Part shown: positions 36,559 to 46,748 of the stretch, piece by piece
Layout: each line of letters starts with the position of its first letter
Position numbering within the stretch: position 1 is the stretch's first letter
Assembly (NCBI RefSeq): GCF_017811175.1
Contig: NZ_JACWIJ010000002.1
Coordinates: forward strand, 3,038,001-3,102,000
From: Melaminivora jejuensis
Lineage (GTDB): Bacteria > Pseudomonadota > Gammaproteobacteria > Burkholderiales > Burkholderiaceae_C
Length of the DNA: 64,000 bases
Reading direction: 5' to 3'
Translations under genes and position numbers: made by a program
The notes under the pieces: model-generated
Databases searched by the model: none
What the model was told of the DNA's origin: nothing
What the model saw: only the letters and a program-made list of their open reading frames with translations

Positions 36559-37800
36559 ATGTCCATTGCACATCCCCACGAACGTCTGCCTCTTGTGTCC
36601 CGGCGCCTGGTGCGCACCCTGGCCGCCGCCTCGGCGCTGTGGCTGCTGGGCGGCCTGCCGGCCCAGGCGGCAGACGACTGTGCAGCCGCCTCGTGGCCGC
36701 TGTGGCAGCAATTCGCCGAGCGCTTCATGCAGGCCGATGGACGGGTGATCGACTTCAGCGTGGCGCAGCAGCATTCGACCTCCGAAGGCCAGTCCTATGC
36801 CATGTTCTTTGCGCTGGTGGCGCGCGACCGGGCGCGCTTCGACAAGCTGTGGAACTGGAGCATCGCCAACCTGGCCGGCGGCGACATCACGGCGCAGCTG
36901 CCCGCCTGGCAATGGGGGCGCAAGGACGACGGCTCCTGGGGCGTGGTCGATGCCAATGCCGCTTCCGATGCCAACCTGTGGTTTGCCTACGCTCTGATCG
37001 AGGCCGCCCGCGTCTGGGGCGAGCCGCGCTACGCCGAGCAGGCGCGCGCCCTGCTGGCGCTGGTCGCCAGGCACGAGGTGGCCGATCTGCCAGGCTTGGG
37101 GCCGACGCTGCTGCCGGCCACGCAGGGCTTCATGATCGGGCCACGCACCTGGCGCCTCAACCCCAGCTACCTGCCCGTGCCGTTGGCGCGCGGCCTGCAG
37201 CAGTTCGACCCGCAAGGCCCCTGGAAAGCGGTCATCGACAGCTACGCGCGCATGTTGGCCGACATCACGCCCAAGGGCTTCGTCGCCGACTGGGTGGCCT
37301 GGCAGGTGCCCGAGGGTGGCGGCGCCGGCGCCTTCATCACCGACCCGGAAAAAAGCGACGTGGGCAGCTATGACGCCATCCGCACCTATCTCTGGGCCGG
37401 CATGACGCCGCGCTCCGACCCGCTGGCGCCGCTGCTGCAAAAGCGCCTGGGCGGCATGGCTGGCCTGCTCAAGGCCGGCGCCGGTGCGCCGCCCGAGCAA
37501 GTCCACGTCGAGGTCGGCCACCCGGACGGCAAGGGGCCGGTGGGTTTTTCCGCCGCGCTGCTGCCCTATCTGCAGGCCGCAGGCGCCCCGGCAGCGCTGA
37601 AGACCCAGCAAGAGCGCGTGCGCCGCGAACTGCTGGAAGCGCCCAAGGATGCGCCAGCGCGCTACTACGACCAGGTGCTGGGCCTGTTCGGCACCGGCTA
37701 CATGGAACAACGCTACCAATTCCTGCCAAGCGGCAGGCTGCAACTACGCTGGGAAAAGGCATGTCCGCAAAAAGGCCGAAGCGCCACCACCACACGCTGA
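36559..37800 (+). CDS. bcsZ: Periplasmic endo-1,4-beta-glucanase BcsZ (GH8)
   Basis: This 413-residue protein has a signal peptide ending AQAADD and a GH8 (alpha/alpha)6-barrel. The proton-donor glutamate lies in TSEGQSYAMFFALVARD (about 74) and the acidic residues in DDGSWGVVDANAASDANLWF (about 130-148). BcsZ trims nascent or tangled cellulose in the periplasm and is needed for proper export. It is placed between bcsB and bcsC as usual. The 3' end overlaps the start of bcsC by 40 bases in a different frame. Confidence 0.92.
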   Translation: MSIAHPHERLPLVSRRLVRTLAAASALWLLGGLPAQAADDCAAASWPLWQQFAERFMQADGRVIDFSVAQQHSTSEGQSYAMFFALVARDRARFDKLWNWSIANLAGGDITAQLPAWQWGRKDDGSWGVVDANAASDANLWFAYALIEAARVWGEPRYAEQARALLALVARHEVADLPGLGPTLLPATQGFMIGPRTWRLNPSYLPVPLARGLQQFDPQGPWKAVIDSYARMLADITPKGFVADWVAWQVPEGGGAGAFITDPEKSDVGSYDAIRTYLWAGMTPRSDPLAPLLQKRLGGMAGLLKAGAGAPPEQVHVEVGHPDGKGPVGFSAALLPYLQAAGAPAALKTQQERVRRELLEAPKDAPARYYDQVLGLFGTGYMEQRYQFLPSGRLQLRWEKACPQKGRSATTTR

Positions 37801-40800
37801 TTCTGGGACTGGCCGCTGCCCTGGCCGCACCGCTGGCCCAGGCCCAGGACGCCGCCACACGCACGCTGATCGAGCAGGGCCAGTACTGGCAGTCGCGTGG
37901 CGATTCGCAGCGCGCCATCGAGGCCTGGGAAAAGCTGCTGCGTGCCAGCCCCAACCAGCCCGATGCCCTGTACGGCATGGCCCGGGCGCTGGCGCAGTCG
38001 CAGCGCACCGAGGAGGCGCAGCGCTACCTGGAGCAACTGCGCCGCGCCCACCCCGAGCACCGACTGGTCGAGCGGCTGCAGCAGGAAATCAACGTGCAGC
38101 GCAACGCCGCGCAGGTGCAGCAGGCGCGCACCCTGGCGCGCTCAGGCCAGGCCGAGCAGGCCATGAGCAGCTACCGCGAGGCGCTGGGCGATGCCGAACC
38201 CACCGGCCCGCTGGCGCTGGAGTACTACCAGACCCTGGGCGGCACCTCGGGCGGCTGGGATGCCGCCCGGCGCGGCCTGGAGCGGCTGGCGCGAGAGTCT
38301 CCCAACGACACCAAGATCTCCCTGGCGCTGGCCCAGCACCTGACCTACCGCGAGGCCACGCGCCGCGAGGGCATCGCCCAGCTGGCGCGCCTGAGCAGCG
38401 ACCCGGAGCTGGGCAAGGCCGCCACCGAGGCCTGGCGCAAGGCGCTGGCCTGGACGGGCACGCGCACCTCGGACATTCCGCTGTACCAGAATTTCTTGCG
38501 CGCCCACCCGGGCGACGCTGCCGTCACGGCCCGCCTGCGCGAGGTCGAGGCCGCGCAGCGCAGCGCCCGTACCCAGGCCGTGGTCACGCGCGATCCGCTG
38601 CGCGAGCGCAGCAGCGAAGGCTTCAAGGCGCTGGAAGACGGCGACCTGGAGGCCGCCGAGGCCGAATTCCGCAGCGTGTTGCAGGCACGTCCGCAGGATG
38701 GCGATGCACTGGGCGGCATGGGCGTGCTGCGCCTGCGCCAGGAAGAGTTCGCCCAGGCGCGCGGCTATCTGGAGCGCGCCAGCCGCCAGGGCTCGCCCGC
38801 GCGCTGGAAGCAGGCCCTGACCAGCGCCACCTACTGGACGCTGGTCGAGGAGGCACGCGCCGCGCGCGATGCCGGCCAGGCCGAGGCCGCGCGCCCCATC
38901 CTGGAGCAGGCCGTGCGCACCGACCCGCAGGAGATCACGGCGCAAAACGACCTGGCCGACGTGCTGGCCGAGCTGGGCCAGCTCGAAGCCGCCGAGGCCG
39001 GCTACCGCCGCGTGCTGGCGCGCCAGGCCGACAACCCGGACGCCATCCGCGGCCTGGTCGGCGTGCTGGCGCAGACCGGCAAGGCCAATGAGGCGCTGCA
39101 GCTGGTCGAGCGCCTGACGCCCAGCCAGCAGGAAAAAGTGGGCGCCCTGGGCCGCCTGCGCGCCACCCAGGCCATGGGCCTGGCCAAGGCGGCGGCGGCG
39201 CGCGGCGACGACAACGGCGCGCGCCTGGCGCTGGAGGATGCGCTGCTCAACGACCCGGCCAACCCCTGGGTGCGCCTGGATCTGGCGCGGCTGTACCTGA
39301 AGATGGGCGCCATCAGCGAGGCGCGCGGCGTCATGGACGGCCTGCTGGTGTCCAACCCGAATATGCCCGAGGCGCTGTACGCCAGCGCCCTGCTGGCCTC
39401 CGAATCACGTGACTGGGCTGGCGCGCTGGCCACGCTGGAGCGCATCCCCGAACAGAACCGCACGCGCGACATCGCCGCCTTGCAAAAGCGCGTCTGGGTG
39501 CATGTGCAGGCCGATGCCGCCTCGCTGCTGGGCCGCGAGGGCCGCACCATCCAGGCGCAGCAGATGCTGGTGCAGGCCGAGCCCTTCGTCGGCCAGGATC
39601 CCGAGCTGCTGGGCGCGCTGGCGCTGGCCTGGGCCGACGCGGGCGACCCCAACCGCGCCCTGGCCATGGTGCGCGACATGCTGGCGCGCACGCCGCGCCC
39701 CGATGTCGGCCTGCGCCTGCAGTACGCCGCCACGCTGCTCAAGACGCAGCAGGACGTGGAGTTGGCCGGCATCCTGCGCCAGCTGCAGGACACGCCCATG
39801 TCGGCGCAGGATCGCCAGGGCTTCGAGGACATCCGCGTGGGCTACATCCTGCGCCAGGCCGACGCCCTGCGCGCCGCCGGCGATCTGGCCGGGGCCTACG
39901 ACACCCTGGCGCCGCTGCTGGCCGAGCGTCCAAACGACACCGAAGTCATCGGCGCGCTGGCGCGCATGTATGCCGACCATGGCGACAACGCCCAGGCCAT
40001 GGGTCTGTACCACCGCCTGCTAGAGCGCGATCCGCGCAACGTCAAGCTGCTGCTGGCTGCCACCAACACCGCCGTCGGCGCCAAGGACTATGGCTATGCC
40101 GAGTCCACCGTCCAGGTGGCGCTGCAGCTGGCGCCGCAGGATCCGGAAGTGCTGACGGCGGCGGGCCGCGTCTATCGCGCCAGGGGCCAGGCCAGCAAGG
40201 CCGGGCAGTATTTCGCCGCTGCCATCGAGGCCGAGACGCGCCAGCGCGCGCAACTGATGGCGGCCACCGGCCAGGGCGGCGGCACCTATGCCGCACCGGG
40301 AGCGCCGGGCGGCAACCCGTTTCGCCGCACCGTGGCCCAGCCGCTGTGGGGCGCGCCGCGCGCGCCCGTCGCCGGCATGGCCGGCGTGTCGGCTCCCGGC
40401 GCCTACACGCCCGCCAGCTACACGGCAGCGGCAGCGCCGACGGCCCTGCCCGCTGCGGCGCCGGCCTTCATCCCGCAGCCTGCCGGCGTGGCGCGCTTTC
40501 CGGCGCCGCCACCACCGCCGCCGGCCACCCCGGCCAGCTATTACGGCAATGGGGCCGAGCCTGCAGCAGCCGCGTCCCCGTCGCCCCGCACATCGGGCGC
40601 CAGCGCACGCCGCACTGGTGCCGGCGCCAGCAACGCCAACAGCTCCGGCAGCAACGCGGCGGCGGCGCGCTCCAGGGGCAGCAACCTCCAGCCCACCGCT
40701 GCAACCAACAGCCCCCTGCCGCAGTGCCCGCATCCCGCAGCAGCGGTGATGGCGGCATCCCGGCGCCGGTGACCTCGGTGCCCGCCACCGCCAGCACAGC

Positions 40801-42232
40801 GCTGATGACGCCGGCAGCGGCGCGCGCCCTGCAGGCGCCCGCCTACCAGCAGCAACCGGTCGGCTACGCCGCAGCCCAGCCGGCTTATGCAGCCTCTGCC
40901 AGCCCTGCCGGCTACGGCGGTGCAGCACCGGTGGCGCTGCCGGTCGGCACTACGCCCTCGGCCTGGGCCACAGCGCCCCTGCTGGCCTCCGGCGCTGCCG
41001 CGCTGCCCGGCACACCGGCGCGTCCGCGCAGTGCGCTGGACGACCTGGCCGAACTGCAGGAAGGGCGCACCTCCATGCTGTCGGTCGGTGTGGTCGGGCG
41101 TGGCCGCCAGGGCGAGAGCGGCATGAGCCAGCTGACCGACATGCAGGCGCCGGTGGAGATGAAGTTCCCCGCCGGCGACGGCATGATGGCCGTGCGCGTG
41201 ACGCCCACCGGCGTCGGCGCCGGTTCGCCCGAGACCAGCTACGGCACGCTCAGCCGCTTCGGCGCCGGGCCGGCCACGGCGCTGGACATGCCCACGCGCT
41301 CGCCCGGCTCGCAAAACGACGGCGGCGTCGGCCTGGGCCTTGCCTACGAAACCGCCAAGCTGGCGGTTGACGTCGGCACGCTGCCGCTGGGCTTTCGCCA
41401 GAACGATGTCATGGGCGGGGTGCGCTACCGCATGGATTTTTCCGAGCAGATCAGCCTGACGGGCGAGCTCTCGCGCCGCCCGGTCACGGACAGCGTGCTG
41501 TCCTTTGCCGGCGCCCGCGACGCGCGCACTGGCGAGAAATGGGGCGCCGTCTCATCCAATGGCGCGCGCCTGGATCTGACCTGGGACGATGGCGAGTTCG
41601 GCGCCTATGCCGTGGGCAGCCTGCATGGCCTGCAGGGCCGTAACGTGCAGTCCAACTCGCGCGTCGAGCTGGGCGGCGGCATGTACTGGCGCGTCCACCG
41701 CACCACCGATTCCATCTTCACTGCCGGCCTGAACGTGACCGGCATGGCCTACAACAAGAACCTGCGCTACTTCACCTACGGCCACGGCGGCTACTTCAGC
41801 CCGCAGCAGTTCCTGGCCATGGCCGTGCCCTTCGACTGGGCGCAGCGCAGCGGTCGGCTGAGCTACCAGATCAAGGGCGCCCTGGGCGTGCAGTACTTCA
41901 AGGAAGACGCCGCACCCTACTTCCCGACCAGCCGTGCGCGCCAGGCGGCAGCGGCGCAGGCGGCCAGCGATGCCGAGGCCTTCGGCGAGGTCGGCACCAG
42001 CGCCACCGCCATCTACCCCGGCCAGAGCAAGACCGGCCTGGGCTACAACCTGGGCTTGGCCATGGAATACCAGCTGCACCCGCAGCTGTTCGTCGGCAGC
42101 CACCTGGCGCTGGACAATGCGCGCAACTACCGCCAGTTCACCGGCGGCCTGTACGTGCGCTATGCCCTGCAGCCCTATGCCGGGCGCCAGAGCCTGCCCG
42201 TGGCGCCGCTCAAGTCGCCCTACGCTTTCTGA
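37761..42232 (+). CDS. bcsC: Cellulose export outer-membrane protein BcsC, split by a one-base frame break
   Basis: A signal peptide (about 1-29, ending AQAQ) leads into many TPR-like repeats (ALYGMARALAQSQRTEEAQR, LEDGDLEAAEAEFRSVLQ, ASALLASESRDWAGALATLE and others) up to about 40250. A Pro/Ala linker follows, and the first frame stops at 40772. The C-terminal barrel (SMLSVGVVGRGRQGESGMSQ, GLGLAYETAKLAVDVGTLPL, SRVELGGGMYWRVHR, ending SPYAF) is open in another frame to 42232. Restoring one C in the run at 40712-40716 gives NSPPAAVPASRSSGDGG and joins both halves into about 1490 residues. BcsC is the TPR-plus-porin conduit for cellulose. If the break is real, the barrel is not made and export should fail. 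Confidence 0.85.
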
Positions 42233-42394
42233 GAGCGTGTTTACGATCCCCGCGCGGGTGCGCGAGCGCGGCCTCGGGCGGTCTGCGGCGTTGCAAATCC
42301 TCGCGATAGCACGGGCTATCGCTGCGGTTTGCGCCTGGCAGCCCATCCCGATCCGCACCCGCGCCCCTGCGCGTGGAGATCGTAAACACGCTCT
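42232..42394. mobile_element. 163-bp MITE-like element with 17-bp perfect terminal inverted repeats
   Basis: AGAGCGTGTTTACGATC (42232-42248) is exactly repeated, inverted, as GATCGTAAACACGCTCT (42378-42394). An 8-bp direct repeat TCTGAGAG (42228-42235 and 42392-42399) overlaps both ends and could be a target duplication or part of the termini. The interior is GC-rich with further self-complementary parts (GCGATAGC...GCTATCGC). It begins on the last base of the bcsC stop codon. No transposase is encoded, so it would be a non-autonomous element. Confidence 0.7.
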
Positions 42395-42538
42395 GAGAGG
42401 GCGCGGGGCGGTTGGATGGTTGTGCATCTGGCCTTGGGCGTTTTGCCTGAACACTCCGCACAACGCACAACGCACAACGCAAATTTGTATGAAAAGTGGC
42501 TGAAACCCTTGCCAGACAAGCGCTGGCAGCTACTTTAT
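42395..42538. repeat. Spacer after the MITE-like element, with a dispersed-repeat copy at 42487-42543
   Basis: The stretch contains an A/C-rich microrepeat (CACAACGCACAACGCACAAC, about 42459-42478). A near-consensus copy of the dispersed element follows: GTGGCTGAAACCCTTGCCAG, ACAAGCGCTGGCAGCTACTT and TATTCATAG (42495-42543, complementary orientation). The copy runs into the mtnN stop codon. No gene was recognised. Confidence 0.65.
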
Positions 42539-43294
42539 TCATAGTAATTGCAGTAGCCTGTGGATGATGGCATCGGCGCGCGGGCCGGCCACGTGGCGCA
42601 CGAAATGCGGGAAGTCCACATGCGCGCTGTCGTCGGCGCGGTCGGAGATGGTGCGCACGGCGGCAAACGGCAGGCCGTAGTCGCGGCAGACCTGGGCCAC
42701 GGCGGCGCCCTCCATTTCCACGGCCAGCGCGTCGTGGCCGGCGGCCAGCAGCTCGGCGCGCAGGCGCTGCGATTCGGCGGCGGTGCTGACGAAGCGGTCG
42801 CCGCTGACCATCAGCCCGTGGTGCAGTCTGGCCGCCTGGGGTGCCGACTCGGATTCATGGTCAAAACCGGCTGAAAAGCCCGCCAGGCAAGCGCTGCAAG
42901 CTTCCAAAAGAATAGCAGTCAAGGGGGCGTCGCAGGCCATGCACACGCCTGCGTGGCCGGGCACCAGCCAGCGCTCGAAGATGGGCGAGGCGTCCATGTC
43001 GTGCTGCAGATAGTCGCGCGCCACGACCACATCGCCCACTTGCACACCGTCGCCGATGCCGCCGGCCACGCCGGTGAAGACCATGCGCCGCACGGCAAAG
43101 CGCTCGGCCAGGGCAGCGGCGGTGGTGGCTGCCGCCACCTTGCCGATGCCCGACAGCGCCAACACCACATCATGTCCGTGCAGCCGGCCACGCCAGAAGG
43201 TGCGGGCGGCGTGCTCGATGCGCTCGGGCGCCTGCAAGGCGGAAACCAGGCTGCCCTGCTCTTCGGGCAGGGCGCTGAGGATGGCAGTGGTCAT
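42539..43294 (-). CDS. mtnN: 5'-methylthioadenosine/S-adenosylhomocysteine nucleosidase
   Basis: This 251-residue protein of the MTA/SAH nucleosidase fold cleaves adenine from methylthioadenosine and S-adenosylhomocysteine. Conserved parts are LSALPEEQGSLVSAL, FTGVAGGIGDGVQVGDVVVA, VEMEGAAVAQVC (substrate ribose glutamate) and RTISDRADD (catalytic aspartate). About 20 residues in the middle (ILLEACSACLAGFSAGFDHE) are specified by an in-frame copy of the dispersed repeat, in a loop before the SGDRFV strand. The stop codon also abuts a copy. The gene is otherwise normal in length. Confidence 0.85.
   Translation of the reverse strand: MTTAILSALPEEQGSLVSALQAPERIEHAARTFWRGRLHGHDVVLALSGIGKVAAATTAAALAERFAVRRMVFTGVAGGIGDGVQVGDVVVARDYLQHDMDASPIFERWLVPGHAGVCMACDAPLTAILLEACSACLAGFSAGFDHESESAPQAARLHHGLMVSGDRFVSTAAESQRLRAELLAAGHDALAVEMEGAAVAQVCRDYGLPFAAVRTISDRADDSAHVDFPHFVRHVAGPRADAIIHRLLQLL
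42860..42916 (-). repeat. Dispersed ~50-bp element inside mtnN
   Basis: GGTCAAAACCGGCTGAAAAG, CCCGCCAGGCAAGCGCTGCA and AGCTTCCAAAAGAATAG form a nearly full copy, including the distal GTCAAAACCGG end. It keeps the mtnN frame open. Confidence 0.7.
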
Positions 43295-43368
43295 GGCGAG
43301 GAACTACAGACAGTGGCGTGCCATTGCCGACAGTCGCAGGCAGTCGCAGGCAGGCAATTTGCAGACAC

Positions 43369-43393
43369 AAAAAAGCCGGGATTATCCCGGCTT
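43369..43393 (-). terminator. Rho-independent terminator of the fadD transcript
   Basis: On the minus strand AAGCCGGGATAATCCCGGCT is followed by TTTTTT: a 7-8-bp GC stem with a short loop and a U tract, about 60 bases past the fadD stop. It should end the fadD message before mtnN. Confidence 0.85.
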
Positions 43394-43451
43394 GCGGCGG
43401 CTGCGTGCGGCCCGGCCCGGTGCGGGGCGAGGCCGGCAGAGGTGCGGTGCG

Positions 43452-45137
43452 TCAGCCCTTGCGTGCGTCGCGCAGCTCGCGGCGCAGGATCTTGCCCACC
43501 GGCGTCTTGGGCAGCTCGTCGCGGAACTCGATCACGCGCGGCTGCTTGTAGCCGGTGAGGTTGTTGCGGCAGAACTGGCGTACGTCATCCTCGGTCAGGT
43601 GCGGGTCTTTGCGCACGATGACCAGCTTGACGGCCTCGCCGGTCTTCTCGTCGGGCACTCCGACCACGGCGCACTCCAGCACGCCCGGCATCAGCGCCAC
43701 CACGTCCTCGACCTCGTTGGGATAGACGTTGAAGCCGCTGACCAGCACCATGTCCTTCTTGCGATCGACCACCTTGAAGTAGCCGCGCTCGTCCATGGTG
43801 CCGATGTCGCCGCTCTTGAAATAGCCGTCCTCGGTCATGACCTTGGCTGTCTCGTCCGGGCGCTGCCAGTAGCCGGCCATGACCTGCGGCCCCTTGATGG
43901 CGATCTCGCCGGCGCGGCCCGTGGCCGAGATGTCGTTGCCATCGTCGTCCAGGATGCGCAGGTAGGTGCTGGGGATGGGCACGCCGATGGTGCCCGAGAA
44001 CTCCTTGGCCGTGACCGGATTGCAACTGGCCGAGGGGCTGGTCTCGGACAGGCCGTAGCCCTCGCAGATCGGGCAGCCGGTCTTGTCCAGCCACAGCTTG
44101 GCCACGGCGGCCTGCACTGCCATGCCGCCGCCCAGCGAGACTTTGAGGTTGCGCCAGTTGACGGTGCCGAAATCGGGATGGTTGGCCAAGCCGTTGAACA
44201 GCGTGTTGACGGCCGGGAAGCTGTGGAAAGTGTGCTTGGACAGCTCCTTGAGCACGGCAGGCAGATCGCGCGGGTTGGGGATCAGGATGGTCTTGCCGCC
44301 CGTCCTCATGGACAGCATCATGTTCACCGTGAAGGCGAAGATGTGATAGAGCGGCAGCGCGCACACGGCGGTGGGCTGCTCGCCCGCCGGGATGCGGCCC
44401 ATGGCAGGCGAGTTCCAGGCCTCGGACTGCAGCACGTTGGCGATGATGTTGCGGTGCAGCAGCACCGCGCCCTTGGACACGCCGGTGGTGCCGCCGGTGT
44501 ACTGCAGCAGGGCGATGTCGTCGGGCTTGAGATCGGGCGCTTTGAAGGGCGCGCTGGCGCCCTTGCTCATGGCATCGGCAAAGCGCACGGCGCCGGGCAG
44601 CTCGTAGGGCGGCACCAGCTTCTTGACGTTGCGCACTACGTAGTTGACCAGCTTGCCCTTGAGCCAGCCGAGCTGGTCGCCCATGGCGCACAGCACCACG
44701 TGCTTGACCTGCGTGCTGGCGATGCAGGCCTGCAGCGTGGCGGCGAAGTTCTCGATGATGATGATGGCGCGCGCTCCCGAATCCTTGAGCTGGTGCTCCA
44801 GTTCGCGCGGCGTGTACAGCGGGTTGACGTTGACCACCACGTAGCCGGCGCGCAGCACAGCGGCCACGGCCACCGGGTATTGCGGCACGTTGGGCATCAT
44901 CAGCGCCACGCGGTCGCCACGCGCCAGGCCCAGGCTTTGCAGATAGGCGGCGAACTGGCGGCTGAGATGGTCGGTCTCGGCGTAGCTGATGTCCTGCCCC
45001 ATGAAGCTGTAGGCCGTGCGGTCGGCGTAGTCGCGAAAGGCCTGCTCCATCAGCTGCACCAGCGAGGTGTACTGGCTTGGATCAATGTCGGTGGGCACGC
45101 CCTGCGGGTAGGCGGCAAGCCATGGACGGTCGGTCAT
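43452..45137 (-). CDS. fadD: Long-chain fatty acid-CoA ligase (FadD-type)
   Basis: This 561-residue adenylate-forming enzyme has the ATP-binding P-loop in LLQYTGGTTGVSKGAVLLHR, CEGYGLSETSPSASC, YFKSGDIGTMDERGYFKVVD and a C-terminal KTPVGKILRRELRD with the catalytic lysine. It activates fatty acids to acyl-CoA for beta-oxidation. The start at 45137 (MTDRPW) has AGGAG about 10 bases upstream. A 31-base palindrome lies about 75 bases upstream of the start codon. Chain length preference cannot be read from the sequence. Confidence 0.9.
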   Translation of the reverse strand: MTDRPWLAAYPQGVPTDIDPSQYTSLVQLMEQAFRDYADRTAYSFMGQDISYAETDHLSRQFAAYLQSLGLARGDRVALMMPNVPQYPVAVAAVLRAGYVVVNVNPLYTPRELEHQLKDSGARAIIIIENFAATLQACIASTQVKHVVLCAMGDQLGWLKGKLVNYVVRNVKKLVPPYELPGAVRFADAMSKGASAPFKAPDLKPDDIALLQYTGGTTGVSKGAVLLHRNIIANVLQSEAWNSPAMGRIPAGEQPTAVCALPLYHIFAFTVNMMLSMRTGGKTILIPNPRDLPAVLKELSKHTFHSFPAVNTLFNGLANHPDFGTVNWRNLKVSLGGGMAVQAAVAKLWLDKTGCPICEGYGLSETSPSASCNPVTAKEFSGTIGVPIPSTYLRILDDDGNDISATGRAGEIAIKGPQVMAGYWQRPDETAKVMTEDGYFKSGDIGTMDERGYFKVVDRKKDMVLVSGFNVYPNEVEDVVALMPGVLECAVVGVPDEKTGEAVKLVIVRKDPHLTEDDVRQFCRNNLTGYKQPRVIEFRDELPKTPVGKILRRELRDARKG

Positions 45138-45209
45138 TGTCAAAGTCTCCTGTTGTGCTTGTTGCTGAGGTTGCGTACTGGGTGAACCGGGGCCGGGCGG
45201 GCACTGCAC

Positions 45210-45240
45210 CGCGAAAAAGCACGGTCGTGCATTTTTCGCG
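45210..45240. promoter_or_regulatory. 31-base near-perfect palindrome upstream of fadD
   Basis: CGCGAAAAAGCACG (45210-45223) is followed by GT and its near-exact complement CGTGCATTTTTCGCG (45226-45240), differing by one bulged T. It is centred about 88 bases before the fadD start codon and about 70 bases after the pntB stop. It could be an operator for a fatty-acid-responsive regulator or a hairpin terminator of pntAB read-through; it lacks a clear U tract directly after the stem. Confidence 0.5.
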
Positions 45241-45293
45241 GATTATGCCTTCCGGCAAGAGGGCGTGGCGCGGGTGCAGCGGCGGCAGGGAGC

Positions 45294-46709
45294 TCAGCCC
45301 TTGAGCGCGCTCAAGACTTCATCCAGCATTTTCTTGGCATCGCCAAACAACATGCGGTTGTTGTCCTTGTAGAACAGCGGGTTGTCCACGCCGGCGTAGC
45401 CCGAGGCCATGGAGCGCTTCATGACGATGGAGGTGTGCGCCTTCCACACTTCCAGCACTGGCATACCGGCGATCGGGCTGTCCGGGTCGTCCTGCGCTGC
45501 CGGGTTCACGATGTCGTTGGCACCGATCACGATGGCCACGTCGGTGTCGGGGAAGTCCTCGTTGATCTCGTCCATCTCCATGACGATGTCATACGGCACC
45601 TTGGCCTCGGCCAGCAGCACGTTCATATGCCCAGGCATACGACCGGCCACCGGGTGGATGGCAAAGCGCACTGCCACGCCACGCTCGCGCAAGGTGCGCA
45701 CGATGTCGTTGACGGTGTGCTGCGCCTGCGCCACCGCCATGCCATAGCCGGGGATGATAATGACGCTCTTGGCCTCGCGCAGCAGCTCGGCGGTCTCGCC
45801 GGCGCTCACCGGCACCACTTCGCCCTGGGGCTCGGCAGCGCCGCCCTTTTTCGCCGGGGCGCCGCCGCCTGAGCCGAAGCCGCCGGCGATCACGCTGATG
45901 AAGTTGCGGTTCATGGCGTTGCACATGATGTAGCTCAGGATGGCACCACTGGAGCCCACCAGCGCGCCGGTCACGATCAACAGGTCGTTGGACAGCATGA
46001 AGCCGGTGGCCGCCGCCGCCCAGCCCGAATAGCTGTTGAGCATGGACACCACCACCGGCATGTCGGCGCCGCCGATGGCCATGACCATGTGGATGCCGAA
46101 CAGCAGCGCAATCACCGTCATGACGATCAGCGGCAACATGCCCGATTGCACATCCGGCGCGGCCAGGAACTGGCCACCGAACCAGATCACCACCAGCAGC
46201 GCCACCAGGTTCAGCCAGTGGCGTGCCGGCAGCAGCAGCGGCTTGCCGCCGATCTTGCCGTTGAGCTTGCCGAAGGCGATCAACGAGCCGGAAAACGTCA
46301 CGGCACCGATCAGGATGCCGACGTAGATCTCCACCTCGTGGATGGTTTTTTCTGCGCCGGTGAGCACGATGGAAGTATCGACGTAGCTGGCAAAGCCGAC
46401 CAGGCAGGCGGCCAAGCCGACCAGGCTGTGCATCAGCGCGACCAGCTCGGGCATCTGCGTCATCTTGACCACGCGCGCGGCGTACAGGCCGATGGCGCCG
46501 CCGATGACCAGGGCGCCGGCGATCCAGCCCAGGCCGGCGGGCGACACGCGCGGGCCCAGCACCGTGGCCACCACAGCCAGCGTCATGCCGATGATGCCGA
46601 ACAGGTTGCCCCGGCGCGAGGTTTCGGGGTTGGACAGTCCACCCAGGCTGAGGATGAAAAGAATGGCGGCGCCCAGATAGGCCACCGTGGCGAGACTTGA
46701 GGACATCAT
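45294..46709 (-). CDS. pntB: NAD(P) transhydrogenase subunit beta
   Basis: This 471-residue membrane subunit has about nine hydrophobic helices in residues 1-260, including [20 protein letters not shown], and then NADP-binding domain III ([60 protein letters not shown]). It forms the proton channel and NADPH site of the proton-translocating transhydrogenase. It follows pntA with a 39-base gap in one operon. The gene is complete. Confidence 0.95.
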   Translation of the reverse strand: MMSSSLATVAYLGAAILFILSLGGLSNPETSRRGNLFGIIGMTLAVVATVLGPRVSPAGLGWIAGALVIGGAIGLYAARVVKMTQMPELVALMHSLVGLAACLVGFASYVDTSIVLTGAEKTIHEVEIYVGILIGAVTFSGSLIAFGKLNGKIGGKPLLLPARHWLNLVALLVVIWFGGQFLAAPDVQSGMLPLIVMTVIALLFGIHMVMAIGGADMPVVVSMLNSYSGWAAAATGFMLSNDLLIVTGALVGSSGAILSYIMCNAMNRNFISVIAGGFGSGGGAPAKKGGAAEPQGEVVPVSAGETAELLREAKSVIIIPGYGMAVAQAQHTVNDIVRTLRERGVAVRFAIHPVAGRMPGHMNVLLAEAKVPYDIVMEMDEINEDFPDTDVAIVIGANDIVNPAAQDDPDSPIAGMPVLEVWKAHTSIVMKRSMASGYAGVDNPLFYKDNNRMLFGDAKKMLDEVLSALKG

Positions 46710-46748
46710 GTTCAGAGCTTCCTTGTTCCTGTTGCTTGCATTGCGTTC

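Noticed and set aside
42459..42480. ACAACGC microrepeat considered as a regulatory tandem array
   Set aside because: Only about three short units in a repeat-rich spacer with no gene reading away from it.
43056..45185. 709-codon plus-strand open frame opposite the fadD-type gene
   Set aside because: The translated sequence is low-complexity His/Gly/Ala/Arg-rich and mirrors the codon bias of the real minus-strand ligase, which has all adenylate-forming motifs.
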